Shown here: one piece after another, positions 56,750 to 64,000 of the stretch | Layout of the letters: each line of letters opens with the position of its first letter | Position numbering within the stretch: the first letter of the stretch is position 1 | Assembly: GCA_023393235.1 (NCBI GenBank) | Contig: JAEWMH010000119.1 | Span: forward strand, 1 to 64,000 | Reading direction: 5' to 3' | From: Bacillota bacterium | Lineage (GTDB): Bacteria; Bacillota; Bacilli; Paenibacillales; NBRC-103111 | DNA length: 64,000 nucleotides | Notes under the pieces: generated by a model | Databases searched by the model: none | Told to the model about the DNA's origin: nothing | What the model saw: only the letters and a program-made list of their open reading frames with translations | Position numbers and translations under genes: made by a program

Positions 56750-57742
56750 ATGAAGGAGCGGTTTATGGAAGCGTTAGAGCAAGGCTCATTGTCGGGACTT
56801 GCGCAGATTCCCAAAAGTGATTTGCACAGCCATGCGGGCCGGGGCGGCAATATCCGGTATGTGGCCAAGCAGGTTAAGGCTGAACTTGCTCCACCGTCGG
56901 GGCGGTTTGCCGCCCTGGGGGAAATGGGTGATTGGTTCGCCGGCCATGTGAAACCACATTGTCCGGGTCTGGAGGGTTATCTGCTTCGGGTGGAAGCTTC
57001 GTTTGTACAGGCTGCCGAAGACGGGATCCGGGTCCTGGCGCTCAACTACGGGCTGGATGAAATCCAGGCGTTGGGCGGAGTGGCGCCTTTTATCCGGACG
57101 ATGGACGAGCTGCATAACCGTCATGCGCCGGAGACGGTGTTCCTGCCGGAGCTGGCGTTAGACCGGGGCTGCAATCCAGACGAGGTGGAAGGGCGTTTTG
57201 AGGAGGCGCTGGCAAGCGGCTGGTTCCGCTCTGTGGATATTTGCGGGAATGAACTGGCGCAGCCTGCCCGGTGCTTCAAGGTTTTATTCCGGTTGGCCCG
57301 CAGTTATGGAGTGGTGCTCCGTGCCCACACGGGGGAATTCGGGACGGCGGAGGATGTTTTGGAGGCGGTGGAGGAGCTGGAGCTGGACGAGGTGCATCAC
57401 GGGATAGCGGCGGCGCATTCCCCGTTGGTGATGCGGCGGCTTGCGGAAGCGGGCGTCCGCCTTCATGTCTGCCCCACCAGCAATATTATGCTGGGCAGGG
57501 CCGAGAGCTACGGCAGCCATCCCATCCGGCGGCTGTATGATCATGGGGTGAAGGTTACCATCAACACCGATGATCTGCTGATTTTCGACCAGACGGTTTC
57601 CCAGGAGTATCTCAATTTGTACCGGTCGGGCTTAATGACGGCAGAGGAGCTGGATGCCATCCGGGTAGAGGGTCTTAAGGTATATGGCCAAGAGAATGCG
57701 AGGGGAGCGGCAACGTCTGACTCGGCGGGGACGCCCTTATAA
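56750..57742 (+). CDS. adenosine deaminase family protein
   Basis: A 330-residue TIM-barrel amidohydrolase. The zinc ligands H26 and H28 are in PKSDLHSHAG, a histidine and glutamate lie in RAHTGEFG, then HHGIAAAHSPLV, and INTDDLLIF gives the aspartate pair. These are the landmarks of the adenosine/AMP deaminase family; the N-terminal helix differs from classical adenosine deaminase, so adenosine, adenine or a modified nucleoside are possible substrates. It starts at ATG with GCGGGGGGAT upstream. Reads away from the HD-HAD gene. Confidence 0.82.
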   Translation: MKERFMEALEQGSLSGLAQIPKSDLHSHAGRGGNIRYVAKQVKAELAPPSGRFAALGEMGDWFAGHVKPHCPGLEGYLLRVEASFVQAAEDGIRVLALNYGLDEIQALGGVAPFIRTMDELHNRHAPETVFLPELALDRGCNPDEVEGRFEEALASGWFRSVDICGNELAQPARCFKVLFRLARSYGVVLRAHTGEFGTAEDVLEAVEELELDEVHHGIAAAHSPLVMRRLAEAGVRLHVCPTSNIMLGRAESYGSHPIRRLYDHGVKVTINTDDLLIFDQTVSQEYLNLYRSGLMTAEELDAIRVEGLKVYGQENARGAATSDSAGTPL

Positions 57743-57867
57743 TGATGTTAACAGCGGCTTAGCAATCATTTTATGACGCTTACATACTCCTGTATGTAGT
57801 TAGGGCCTTACCCGAGGCTGCGTCTTCATGCTGCAATGGGGCTGGTGCGATTCTGCCAAATACGTCC

Positions 57868-57896
57868 TTGCCATCCTGGGCATAATATGTTATCCT
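57868..57896 (+). promoter_or_regulatory. rplU operon promoter
   Basis: TTGCCA and TATCCT are exactly 17 bp apart, with transcription expected near 57903. Confidence 0.65.
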
Positions 57897-57902
57897 GTTT
57901 TG

Positions 57903-58008
57903 GTATGTTGTAAAACATGCTGCAACCGCACGGGTCGGGTACTTGAAGCATCGGCCAAGCCGGTCACCTGGACTCACGGCGAGTCTCAACATGAGGAGGT
58001 GCAACGAA
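57903..58008 (+). ncRNA. probable ribosomal protein L21 leader
   Basis: A leader of about 105 nt between promoter and rplU contains several possible pairings, such as GGCCAAGCCGGTC and TGCAACC early with GGTGCAACG next to the start. The place and length fit the Firmicutes L21 leader through which the operon is thought to be autoregulated; the sequence match was not tested. Confidence 0.5.
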
Positions 58009-58320
58009 ATGTACGCTGTTATCGAAACAGGCGGTAAGCAATACAAGGTTCAACAAGGCGATGTATTGTACATCGAGAAGGTGGACGCTGCTGAAGGCGA
58101 CGTGGTCAAGTTCGACCGTGTTCTTCTGCTTTCCAAGGAAGACGGGCTGGTAGTAGGCTCTCCCCTTGTAGCCGGCGCTTCTGTTTCTGCCATGGTTGAA
58201 AAACATGGCAAGGACAAGAAGATCATCGTGTTCAAATATAAGGCCAAGAAAAACTACCGTAAGAAGCAAGGCCACCGTCAGCCTTACACTAAGATCACCA
58301 TCGAAAGCATCCAGGCTTAA
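58009..58320 (+). CDS. rplU: 50S ribosomal protein L21
   Basis: A 103-residue protein beginning MYAVIETGGKQYKVQQGD, with the RKKQGHRQPYTKITIESI end typical of L21. It binds 23S rRNA in the large subunit. The ATG at 58009 has AGGAGGTGCAACG upstream; the longer frame that starts at 57943 is not real. First gene of rplU-prp-rpmA. Confidence 0.98.
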   Translation: MYAVIETGGKQYKVQQGDVLYIEKVDAAEGDVVKFDRVLLLSKEDGLVVGSPLVAGASVSAMVEKHGKDKKIIVFKYKAKKNYRKKQGHRQPYTKITIESIQA

Positions 58321-58341
58321 TCGGCAGGGGAGCGGCTTTCT

Positions 58342-58692
58342 ATGATTAAGGTGAGGATTGACCGGAACACGGAGGGGAGCATTGTTTCCTTCACCGTTAC
58401 GGGCCATGCAGGCTATAATGACCCCGGCAAGGATATCGTCTGTGCCGGTGTATCCGCTGTTACCGTAGGAACCTTGAACGCCATTGAGAAGCTGACGGGC
58501 CTTGAGCTTGCCGGCCGGGTGGAGGAAGGGTTTCTGGAGGCCGCTGTACCGGAGCTTGCTCCCGGTGAAACGGCTGAGCGTGTCCAGCTTTTGCTGGAGG
58601 CGATGGTAGTGATGATACAGTCCATACAAGAATCCTATGGTGCATTCGTCACCATTCGGGACGGACATACAACCAAATCAAGAAGGAGGTAG
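58342..58692 (+). CDS. prp: ribosomal-processing cysteine protease Prp
   Basis: A 116-residue protein. The catalytic pair is H22 in TGHAGY and C34 in DIVCAGVSA, the same positions as in the characterised Staphylococcus enzyme. Prp removes the N-terminal extension of L27, whose gene follows 6 bp later, a step required for a working ribosome in this phylum. Ends in a basic SRRR tail. Confidence 0.95.
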   Translation: MIKVRIDRNTEGSIVSFTVTGHAGYNDPGKDIVCAGVSAVTVGTLNAIEKLTGLELAGRVEEGFLEAAVPELAPGETAERVQLLLEAMVVMIQSIQESYGAFVTIRDGHTTKSRRR

Positions 58693-58698
58693 ACATCC

Positions 58699-59010
58699 AT
58701 GTTGAAGCTTAATTTGCAGCTGTTCGCTTCCAAGAAGGGTGTAGGTTCCACCAAAAACGGTCGGGACAGCATCGCGAAGCGTCTGGGCGTAAAGCGTGCT
58801 GACGGACAAACGGTTACTGCTGGCAGTATCCTGGTGCGTCAACGCGGCACAAAGATTCATCCTGGGCTCAATGTCGGTCTCGGCAAAGACGACACCCTGT
58901 TCGCGAAAGTGGAAGGAGTCGTCAAGTTCGAGCGCTGGGGTCGCGACCGTAAGAAGGTCAGCGTCTACCCGGTAGAAGCAGCACCGGTTGCTGCGACAGT
59001 AGAAGCTTAA
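58699..59010 (+). CDS. rpmA: 50S ribosomal protein L27 precursor
   Basis: A 103-residue protein. The first nine residues MLKLNLQLF are the extension cut by Prp, leaving ASKKGVGSTKNGRDS at the new N-terminus that reaches the peptidyl transferase centre. The ribosome site AGAAGGAGGTAG precedes the ATG. The C-terminus (AAPVAATVEA) is longer than usual. A strong terminator follows. Confidence 0.98.
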   Translation: MLKLNLQLFASKKGVGSTKNGRDSIAKRLGVKRADGQTVTAGSILVRQRGTKIHPGLNVGLGKDDTLFAKVEGVVKFERWGRDRKKVSVYPVEAAPVAATVEA

Positions 59011-59022
59011 GGACTCGCGACT

Positions 59023-59057
59023 AAAACTCCGGCAGAATTGACTGCCGGAGTTTTTTT
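59023..59057 (+). terminator. terminator after rpmA
   Basis: AAAACTCCGGCA pairs with TGCCGGAGTTTT and is followed by a T-run. Confidence 0.88.
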
Positions 59058-59189
59058 GGTAAGAGGCCTCCGAAAACAAGGGAAGCCGCATCTTGCCGCG
59101 GCAGCCGTTAAGGTGTGCAGATGCTTTCGAAAGCCGGTTTTTCGCACCTGCGGAAAACGCAAAAGGTCAACGGAAGGCGGGAAAACGGG

Positions 59190-59915
59190 ATGGCACGTGG
59201 GAGTGGATTACGGGCCGCGGCGGGCGCAGTCGGCGTTCTGGCACTTGCGGCTCTTGTTATATGGCCGATGCCCCTTGTAACAAGGGCGGTATTGGCAGTT
59301 ATTGCAGGAGGTTCGGCCTGGTTGCTGGGCGCTGCGGTGATTGACGGGCGCAAGCTCCGGGAGAGGGAAACCATCCTCCGGCTGCTGACCCATTACAGGC
59401 ATGACTGGATGAATGAGCTGCAGGTATTGTTTGGTTATACCCGTCTAAAGAAGTATGAAATATTGCCGGAATATATGGATAAAATAAGAACGTCCGCCCT
59501 GCAGGACAGCTTGATCTGCAAGCTGGGGAACCCGGCCTTGGCCGTGTATTTGATGGAGCAGCGGGTATCCGGCGGCATCTGCCGCGTGGAAGTTGAGCTG
59601 GAGACGGAGATGAATCTGCAGAAGCTGGCTATGTCCGAAAAAGAAGTATTCCGGCTTATTGAAGGTGTTTCCGAACGTCTCATCAGCAGCGCCGCCCCAT
59701 CCCAAGGGGAGCCGGCGGTGCTCAGTCTCGGATTTGATGAGGAAGAGGCTGAGATACTGGTGGATTTTGTGTTCCAGGGGGAAGCGGACTGGACCCGGCT
59801 GCGTACGGTGGTGTCGGACTTTCTGCGCAAGTATAAGGATAAGCTGAGCATTAGGGAAGAAGAATATGGGGAAGACCGGGCGGTTATCGCCCTGGCTCTT
59901 CCGTTTCCGACATAA
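59190..59915 (+). CDS. spo0B: Spo0B-like sporulation phosphotransferase with membrane anchor
   Basis: A 241-residue protein. Two hydrophobic helices (GLRAAAGAVGVLALAALVIW; LVTRAVLAVIAGGSAWLLGA) occupy residues about 6-50. Then LLTHYRHDWMNELQVLFGYTRLKK presents the phospho-accepting histidine (H71), the Spo0B signature. It would carry phosphate from Spo0F to Spo0A in the sporulation phosphorelay. The C-terminal half is a degenerate kinase-like domain. The order rpmA-spo0B-obg is the standard Bacilli order and supports the name. The ATG at 59190 has AAGGCGGG upstream; an ATG at 59115 lacks such a site. Confidence 0.82.
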   Translation: MARGSGLRAAAGAVGVLALAALVIWPMPLVTRAVLAVIAGGSAWLLGAAVIDGRKLRERETILRLLTHYRHDWMNELQVLFGYTRLKKYEILPEYMDKIRTSALQDSLICKLGNPALAVYLMEQRVSGGICRVEVELETEMNLQKLAMSEKEVFRLIEGVSERLISSAAPSQGEPAVLSLGFDEEEAEILVDFVFQGEADWTRLRTVVSDFLRKYKDKLSIREEEYGEDRAVIALALPFPT

Positions 59916-59976
59916 ATGACGAACCGTCCGTAAGCACAACGGGCATCATGCATTTTCACAAAAAGGGTGTGGCTTC

Positions 59977-61287
59977 ATGTTTGTAGATACAGCGAAAGTA
60001 TTTGTTAAAGGGGGCGACGGCGGAGACGGCATCGTCTCGTACCGGCGGGAGCTCTATGTCCCTAACGGGGGACCGGCAGGCGGGGACGGCGGAAACGGCG
60101 GAGACGTTATTTTCCGTGTGGACGAAGGTTTGCGGACTCTCATGGACTTCCGGTACCAGCGGCACTATAAGGCACCCAAGGGTGAACGTGGCCAAACCAA
60201 AACCCGTCACGGTGCCAGCGCGGAGGATATGATTGTCCGTGTGCCGCCGGGGACTCTCCTGGTGGATGATGACACCAAAGAAGTAATTGCTGATATGACC
60301 CGGCACGGTCAGGAAGTGGTGATTGCCAAGGGTGGCAGAGGCGGACGGGGCAATGCCCGTTTTGCTACGGCCAACAACCCGGCTCCTGGTATTGCGGAGA
60401 AGGGGGAGGAAGGACAAGAGCGCTACGTGCTGCTGGAGCTGAAGGTTATGGCGGACGTAGGGCTTGTGGGTTTCCCCAGCGTCGGCAAATCCACCCTCCT
60501 GTCCATGGTATCGGCAGCCCAGCCCAAAATCGGCGCTTATCATTTCACCACATTATCGCCTAATCTGGGTGTAGTGGATTTAGAGGAAGGCCAAAGCTTC
60601 GTTATGGCTGACCTGCCAGGTTTGATCGAAGGCGCACATACCGGAATCGGGCTTGGTCACGAGTTCCTGCGCCATGTGGAACGGACCCGGGTGATTGTCC
60701 ATGTGGTGGACATGTCCGGCAGCGAAGGCCGCGATCCTTACGAGGATTGGGTAAAGATCAATGACGAGTTGAAGCTTTACAATGTGAAGCTTGAACGCCG
60801 TCCGCAGTTAGTGGTTGCCAACAAAATGGATATCCCCGAAGCAGCGGAGCATCTGGAGATCTTCAAGCGCAAGTTGGAAGAGGAGCACGGGATTACCGAG
60901 GTTATCCCGATTTCGGCCGCTTCCCGCCAAGGGGTGCGTGAGCTGATCTACCGGATCGCCCAGATGCTGGCTGCGGTACCGGAGGAGCCGGAGGAAGAGG
61001 AAGAAGAAAATCCGGTTCAGGAACGGGTGGTATACACCTTCACCAAGCAAAAGGACCCCAATGACTTCAGCATCGAAGTGGATGAGGATGGAGTGTTTGT
61101 TGTGGCGAGCGAAAACATCGAAACAATGATGCGCCGCTTCAACTTCGCTTCTGACGATACGGTGCTCCGTTTTGCGCGGACGCTGCGGAAGATGGGTGTG
61201 GACCAGGCTTTGCGTGACCGCGGAGCCAAGGACGGGGACACGGTCCGGATCGGAAAGTTTGAATTTGAGTTTAGCGAAAAGGGCTGA
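59977..61287 (+). CDS. obg: GTPase Obg
   Basis: A 436-residue GTPase. The N-terminal glycine-rich Obg fold (KGGDGGDGIVSYRRELYVPNGGPAGGDGGNGG) is followed by the G domain: G1 GFPSVGKSTLLS, G3 DLPGLIEGA, G4 NKMDIPEA. The last 100 residues form the OCT domain, after an acidic linker EEPEEEEEENPV. Obg is an essential ribosome-assembly and stress GTPase and affects sporulation. The ribosome site AAAAGGGTGTGG precedes the ATG. Confidence 0.97.
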   Translation: MFVDTAKVFVKGGDGGDGIVSYRRELYVPNGGPAGGDGGNGGDVIFRVDEGLRTLMDFRYQRHYKAPKGERGQTKTRHGASAEDMIVRVPPGTLLVDDDTKEVIADMTRHGQEVVIAKGGRGGRGNARFATANNPAPGIAEKGEEGQERYVLLELKVMADVGLVGFPSVGKSTLLSMVSAAQPKIGAYHFTTLSPNLGVVDLEEGQSFVMADLPGLIEGAHTGIGLGHEFLRHVERTRVIVHVVDMSGSEGRDPYEDWVKINDELKLYNVKLERRPQLVVANKMDIPEAAEHLEIFKRKLEEEHGITEVIPISAASRQGVRELIYRIAQMLAAVPEEPEEEEEENPVQERVVYTFTKQKDPNDFSIEVDEDGVFVVASENIETMMRRFNFASDDTVLRFARTLRKMGVDQALRDRGAKDGDTVRIGKFEFEFSEKG

Positions 61288-61322
61288 GGATGAGGCAGTA
61301 TTGCCTGCGGCTCAGCTATGGA

Positions 61323-61353
61323 AGACCTCCGGGCGGGTACCGGGGGTCTTTTT
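61323..61353 (+). terminator. terminator after obg
   Basis: AAGACC pairs with GGTCTT, with CCGG/CCGG inside, followed by a T-run. Confidence 0.7.
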
Positions 61354-61531
61354 GGTATTCCCGGAAAATGGCGTATCCGGAACGACGGCGAATATTGCCC
61401 CAGTGTGCCGGGAACACCATTCGTCTTTTTCTCCGTCTGCTTCCCAAAAGCAGGATAAACGGCCAAAAAGAATGGCGGAACATCAACAATCCCGGGAAGA
61501 ACGTTGAACTTTCTGTGACATCGTTGTATAT

Positions 61532-61560
61532 TTGAAGTGTAAGGAATACTCACATATAAT
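61532..61560 (+). promoter_or_regulatory. promoter of the TrpD-like gene
   Basis: TTGAAG and TATAAT are exactly 17 bp apart; about 190 nt of leader precede the gene. Confidence 0.6.
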
Positions 61561-61670
61561 AATGGTGTATGGTTGGAAAAGTGAAAATTCGTAACTTAAT
61601 CTCTTCTATCATGTCATATATATGGATGATAATGACATTCTGTATGGGAATTGGCGGCTCAAATGGAGAT

Positions 61671-61724
61671 GTCCATGCCCGGCCCATGAAAGTTTCTCCG
61701 GTATGGACGGACGGATATCCGTCC
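61671..61724 (+). other. leader hairpins before the TrpD-like gene
   Basis: GTCCATGCC pairs with GGTATGGAC, and next to it GGACGGATATCCGTCC (61709-61724) is a perfect 16-bp palindrome. They lie 30 bp before the ribosome site and could affect translation; the palindrome could also be a protein site. Confidence 0.45.
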
Positions 61725-61756
61725 CCGTGAATGTCCGGTTAAAGGAGGCTAACGAA

Positions 61757-62824
61757 ATGAAACAGTGGATAAAAGCGGTGGGCACCACCAAGAAGGAAGC
61801 TCGGAACCTCACCTATGACGAGGCTGTTGCCGCCGCTCATGCCATTGCACGGGGAGAATCCACCGAGGCACAAACGGCTGCGTTTCTGACGGCTGTGCGG
61901 ATGAAGGGGGAGACGGACGAGGAAGTAACGGCGTTTGTGGATGTCTTCCGGAGGTATTCGCTTCCCTATGCCTCCTTCTCTGAGTCCCTCAACTGCGCAG
62001 GCGTTTATGCGCCCCGTCAGATTCTGCCGGTTACCCTGCCGGTGAGTCTGCTAATGGCATCTGTGGGCTTCACCCAGGTGCTGCATGGCAGCGGTGGACT
62101 GGTTGCCGGACATGGGGCAACACTGGGCGGTTTGCTGCAGGGGCTCGGGGTACAGACGGATTTGGCGGCCAGCGATTGGGAGATTGTATTTGCTGCCGTG
62201 AAGATCGGCTATATCCGCACCGACAGAATGTGCCCGGCCCTTGGCGGCATCAGGCGGTTCCAGGAGGAGGTGGGGCTTGACACCTTCATGGGCCAGGTGG
62301 AGCGGATTCTCAATCCGGTCCATTCCCATCAGATGCTCATCGGCGCAGGACAACGCTTTTCCGTAGAAAGTCTGGCGCAGATTCTGCCCAAGGCAGGCAT
62401 CAAAAAAGCTTTTATCGTGCAGGGAATAGAAGGGTCGGAGGATCTCTCCATTGCGAAAACCTCCACCATCCGGATCCTCTCCGCGGATATCGATGAAACG
62501 GTTATCCTGGAGCCCTCCACCTTCGGCTTTTCCGGATATGTGCTGGAGCCGGCTCCCCCCGGACGCCAGCTGGAGCTGCTGGAGCGGCTCATTCAGGGGG
62601 ATGATTCGCCGGAAATTACCAATGAGCGGGAGCATGTTATCTACAATGCGGGCTTGCGGCTGTATTGGAATGAGAAGGTTTCCACCTACGAGGAGGGCTT
62701 CCAGCTGGCACGGGAGCTGTATGCCCGCAAGGAGGCGTGGAAAGTCCTAAAGAAATGGCGGGACCTGGCGGCCGGTTACACGCCGGAGAGCTCCCGGTCG
62801 AAGAATGAGGCGGCAGGCGCGTGA
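61757..62824 (+). CDS. TrpD-like protein with degenerate phosphoribosyltransferase motifs
   Basis: A 355-residue protein with the fold pattern of anthranilate phosphoribosyltransferase: an N-terminal helical domain (LTYDEAVAAAHAIARGESTEAQTAAFLTAVRMKGETDEEV) followed by an alpha/beta domain. The key GTGGD loop of TrpD reads LNCAGVYAPR and the KHGNR region reads LHGSGGLVAGHG; the later GLDE motif reads GIEGSED. So it is probably not a TrpD enzyme and resembles the TrpD2/YbiB type, which binds nucleic acid. No trp gene is near. The ATG at 61757 has AAAGGAGGCTAACGA upstream. Confidence 0.72.
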   Translation: MKQWIKAVGTTKKEARNLTYDEAVAAAHAIARGESTEAQTAAFLTAVRMKGETDEEVTAFVDVFRRYSLPYASFSESLNCAGVYAPRQILPVTLPVSLLMASVGFTQVLHGSGGLVAGHGATLGGLLQGLGVQTDLAASDWEIVFAAVKIGYIRTDRMCPALGGIRRFQEEVGLDTFMGQVERILNPVHSHQMLIGAGQRFSVESLAQILPKAGIKKAFIVQGIEGSEDLSIAKTSTIRILSADIDETVILEPSTFGFSGYVLEPAPPGRQLELLERLIQGDDSPEITNEREHVIYNAGLRLYWNEKVSTYEEGFQLARELYARKEAWKVLKKWRDLAAGYTPESSRSKNEAAGA

Positions 62825-62835
62825 ATGCCGGAGGT

Positions 62836-63360
62836 TCACAGCAGCAGAGGGTCATGAAGCGGCACCCAGATCATGTTGGGCTTATGCCCGCCGTCTGCGT
62901 CCTCGGTTTGCCCTGACAAGGTGGCGGTTCCCGCCCACAGTCCCCCTGCTGCGCCGAATTGCAGGTAATGCTCCAAGAGGCTCCGGTACACATAAGGAAT
63001 ATCCCGGTCCAGAATGCGGTCCCGGGGGATCCAATGCAGCTCTCCCTCATCCGTGCGGGAGAGCTTATCTGTTTTGGCGCGGCCCGCGAACACAAACTGC
63101 TGCCGCAGATCGGTACCGCTGAGCCGGGTCACGATGTAACGCAGCTCCAGCCCCTCTATATCCTCAGGGGTAAGCCCCGTTTCCTCCTCCACCTCCCGCA
63201 GACAGGCAGCCAGGGGGGCGGCCATCTCGTACGGTTCCAGATGGCCGCCGATTCCCGCCCATTGTCCCGGGGACAGCGTCCGGTTGGGGGAACGCTTCAT
63301 CATCAGCAGACGGTCTTCGTGGAACAGCATGGCTACGGCAATCAATCTCAGGGAATACAT
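62836..63360 (-). CDS. NUDIX hydrolase
   Basis: A 174-residue protein. The Nudix box is complete: G-x5-E-x7-REVEEETGL in GGHLEPYEMAAPLAACLREVEEETGL. The start MYSLRLIAVAMLFHEDRLLMMKRSPNR is similar to MutT-like 8-oxo-dGTPases, but the C-terminal 50 residues do not show a known specificity. It ends next to the TrpD-like gene. I use the ATG at 63360, 9 bp after AAGGAG; upstream ATGs lack a proper site. Confidence 0.87.
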   Translation of the reverse strand: MYSLRLIAVAMLFHEDRLLMMKRSPNRTLSPGQWAGIGGHLEPYEMAAPLAACLREVEEETGLTPEDIEGLELRYIVTRLSGTDLRQQFVFAGRAKTDKLSRTDEGELHWIPRDRILDRDIPYVYRSLLEHYLQFGAAGGLWAGTATLSGQTEDADGGHKPNMIWVPLHDPLLL

Positions 63361-63498
63361 ATCTGACATCTCCTTGGATGTAATTTCTGGCATAAGGGCG
63401 CGCCCAGCCGGACTCATCCAGCGGGAACCGTCCGGCATGGCGGGCTGGTGCGTATGACGCTGCTGTCAATGTTTAGCGCTCTGCCTCTGCCGACATTT

Positions 63499-63681
63499 TA
63501 ACGGAAATGAGCGCCCTTATTTGCCTCAAATCAGGGCTGTGGAAATTGTAACGGAAGCAGGAGACCTTATTGTCGCAATTTCGGTTCTCCCGGCGGCAAT
63601 TGGGGTCAAATAGCGGCAGTGACCGCCGTTAAAATTCGCTAAGCGGCCAAAACCCGAAAATAACGGCTGTGACCGCCGTTA
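63499..63681. repeat. 183-bp four-unit intergenic element, copy E (hybrid)
   Basis: Forward units at 63499 and 63549 are of the TAACGGAA type; inverted units ending at 63631 and 63681 are of the TAACGGCGG type. Spacing is again 50, 83 and 50 bp. It lies upstream of the NUDIX gene in a gene-free stretch. Confidence 0.9.
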
Positions 63682-64000
63682 GAATCGTCCAAAATCCGAT
63701 ACCCTGCGCCAGCAACACAAGGCCGGGGATAGCCGCCGCATGTTCACATATATTCCTCATAGGGATGGAGCGGCAAACATAATTTTTCAGATCCGGGCCC
63801 CATCCGGCATGGCTTCATTGTAACAGCGCTCCGCTCCCTTTGCCATTACTCCAACTGTTCTGCCTGTTCTGTTTCCTGCCTTGCTTGTCCCCATTTTTCT
63901 TTGTATGATAACGTGGGGATACCATAACGTGACAGTCTGTTTGTCATAAAAAGTACAATTATTGCGGTGCCTATTGCCGGATTCAGTGCCTTCCGGTATA
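63682..64000 (+). other. gene-free right end with a possible promoter
   Basis: No ORF with a ribosome site is visible. TGACAG (63930-63935) and TACAAT (63954-63959) are 18 bp apart and may start a gene beyond the window. Nothing else was recognised. Confidence 0.35.

Noticed and set aside
1..64000. tRNA, rRNA, prophage and biosynthetic gene clusters
   Set aside because: I looked for cloverleaf-like arms, conserved rRNA stretches, phage structural proteins and NRPS/PKS motifs and saw none.

Overview
The window looks like a chromosomal segment of a spore-forming, moderately GC-rich member of the Bacillota, most likely Paenibacillus or a close relative. Supporting points are the rplU-prp-rpmA-spo0B-obg cluster, SLH-domain surface protein, HelD, a GH88 enzyme recalled as very close to the Paenibacillus-type (strain GL1) unsaturated glucuronyl hydrolase, strong AGGAGG ribosome sites and frequent TTG/GTG starts. 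The genus is inferred; no database search was possible. No rRNA, tRNA, CRISPR, phage or transposase gene was seen.

Layout. 1-1280: end of a 5-oxoprolinase (pxpC-pxpA) operon. 1281-2400: small ORFs, structured RNA and a CD3324-type regulator. 2979-8298: polysaccharide deacetylase, then a LysR regulator divergent from sdhCAB. 8475-16430: marR-MFS pair, first HelD, lacI-GH88 operon, CDF metal exporter. 16431-24000 (all minus): PHP phosphatase, LysR, an OmpR-type two-component system, HAD phosphatase and a second HelD. 24049-24204: candidate small RNA. 24802-29992: malic enzyme-aspartase and ahpCF. 30031-32905: a ykkC-class riboswitch upstream of a three-gene ABC-2 exporter. 33213-38607: ECF sigma/anti-sigma pair, CheX, SDR, a lone ECF sigma factor, DEAD-box helicase. 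38691-50622: anchored flavoprotein, SLH protein, methyltransferase, aminotransferase, kduI, aldose epimerase, Nim-like flavin protein, membrane protein, secreted hydrolase, AraC. 50697-56557 (minus): LTA-synthase-like sulfatase behind a structured leader, Fsr-like MFS, phosphatidylserine decarboxylase, HD-HAD fusion. 56750-63360: adenosine-deaminase family, ribosomal protein/Spo0B/Obg cluster, a degenerate TrpD-like protein, NUDIX hydrolase.

How genes connect. Aspartase plus malic enzyme convert aspartate to fumarate and malate to pyruvate, and SDH joins succinate to fumarate, so three carbon-flow steps around the TCA cycle lie here. GH88 releases unsaturated uronate and KduI isomerises the resulting keto-uronate, though the two genes are 30 kb apart. 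Prp processes the N-terminus of L27, its operon neighbour.

The most striking unexplained signal is a family of five intergenic elements (2431, 24336, 32985, 45398, 63499). Each is exactly 183 bp and carries four TAACGG-headed units in the order forward-forward-reverse-reverse. Unit spacing (50, 83, 50 bp) is invariant although the spacer sequences are unrelated. A second family (8320, 40332, 40400) consists of 51-bp hairpins with a 68-bp period.
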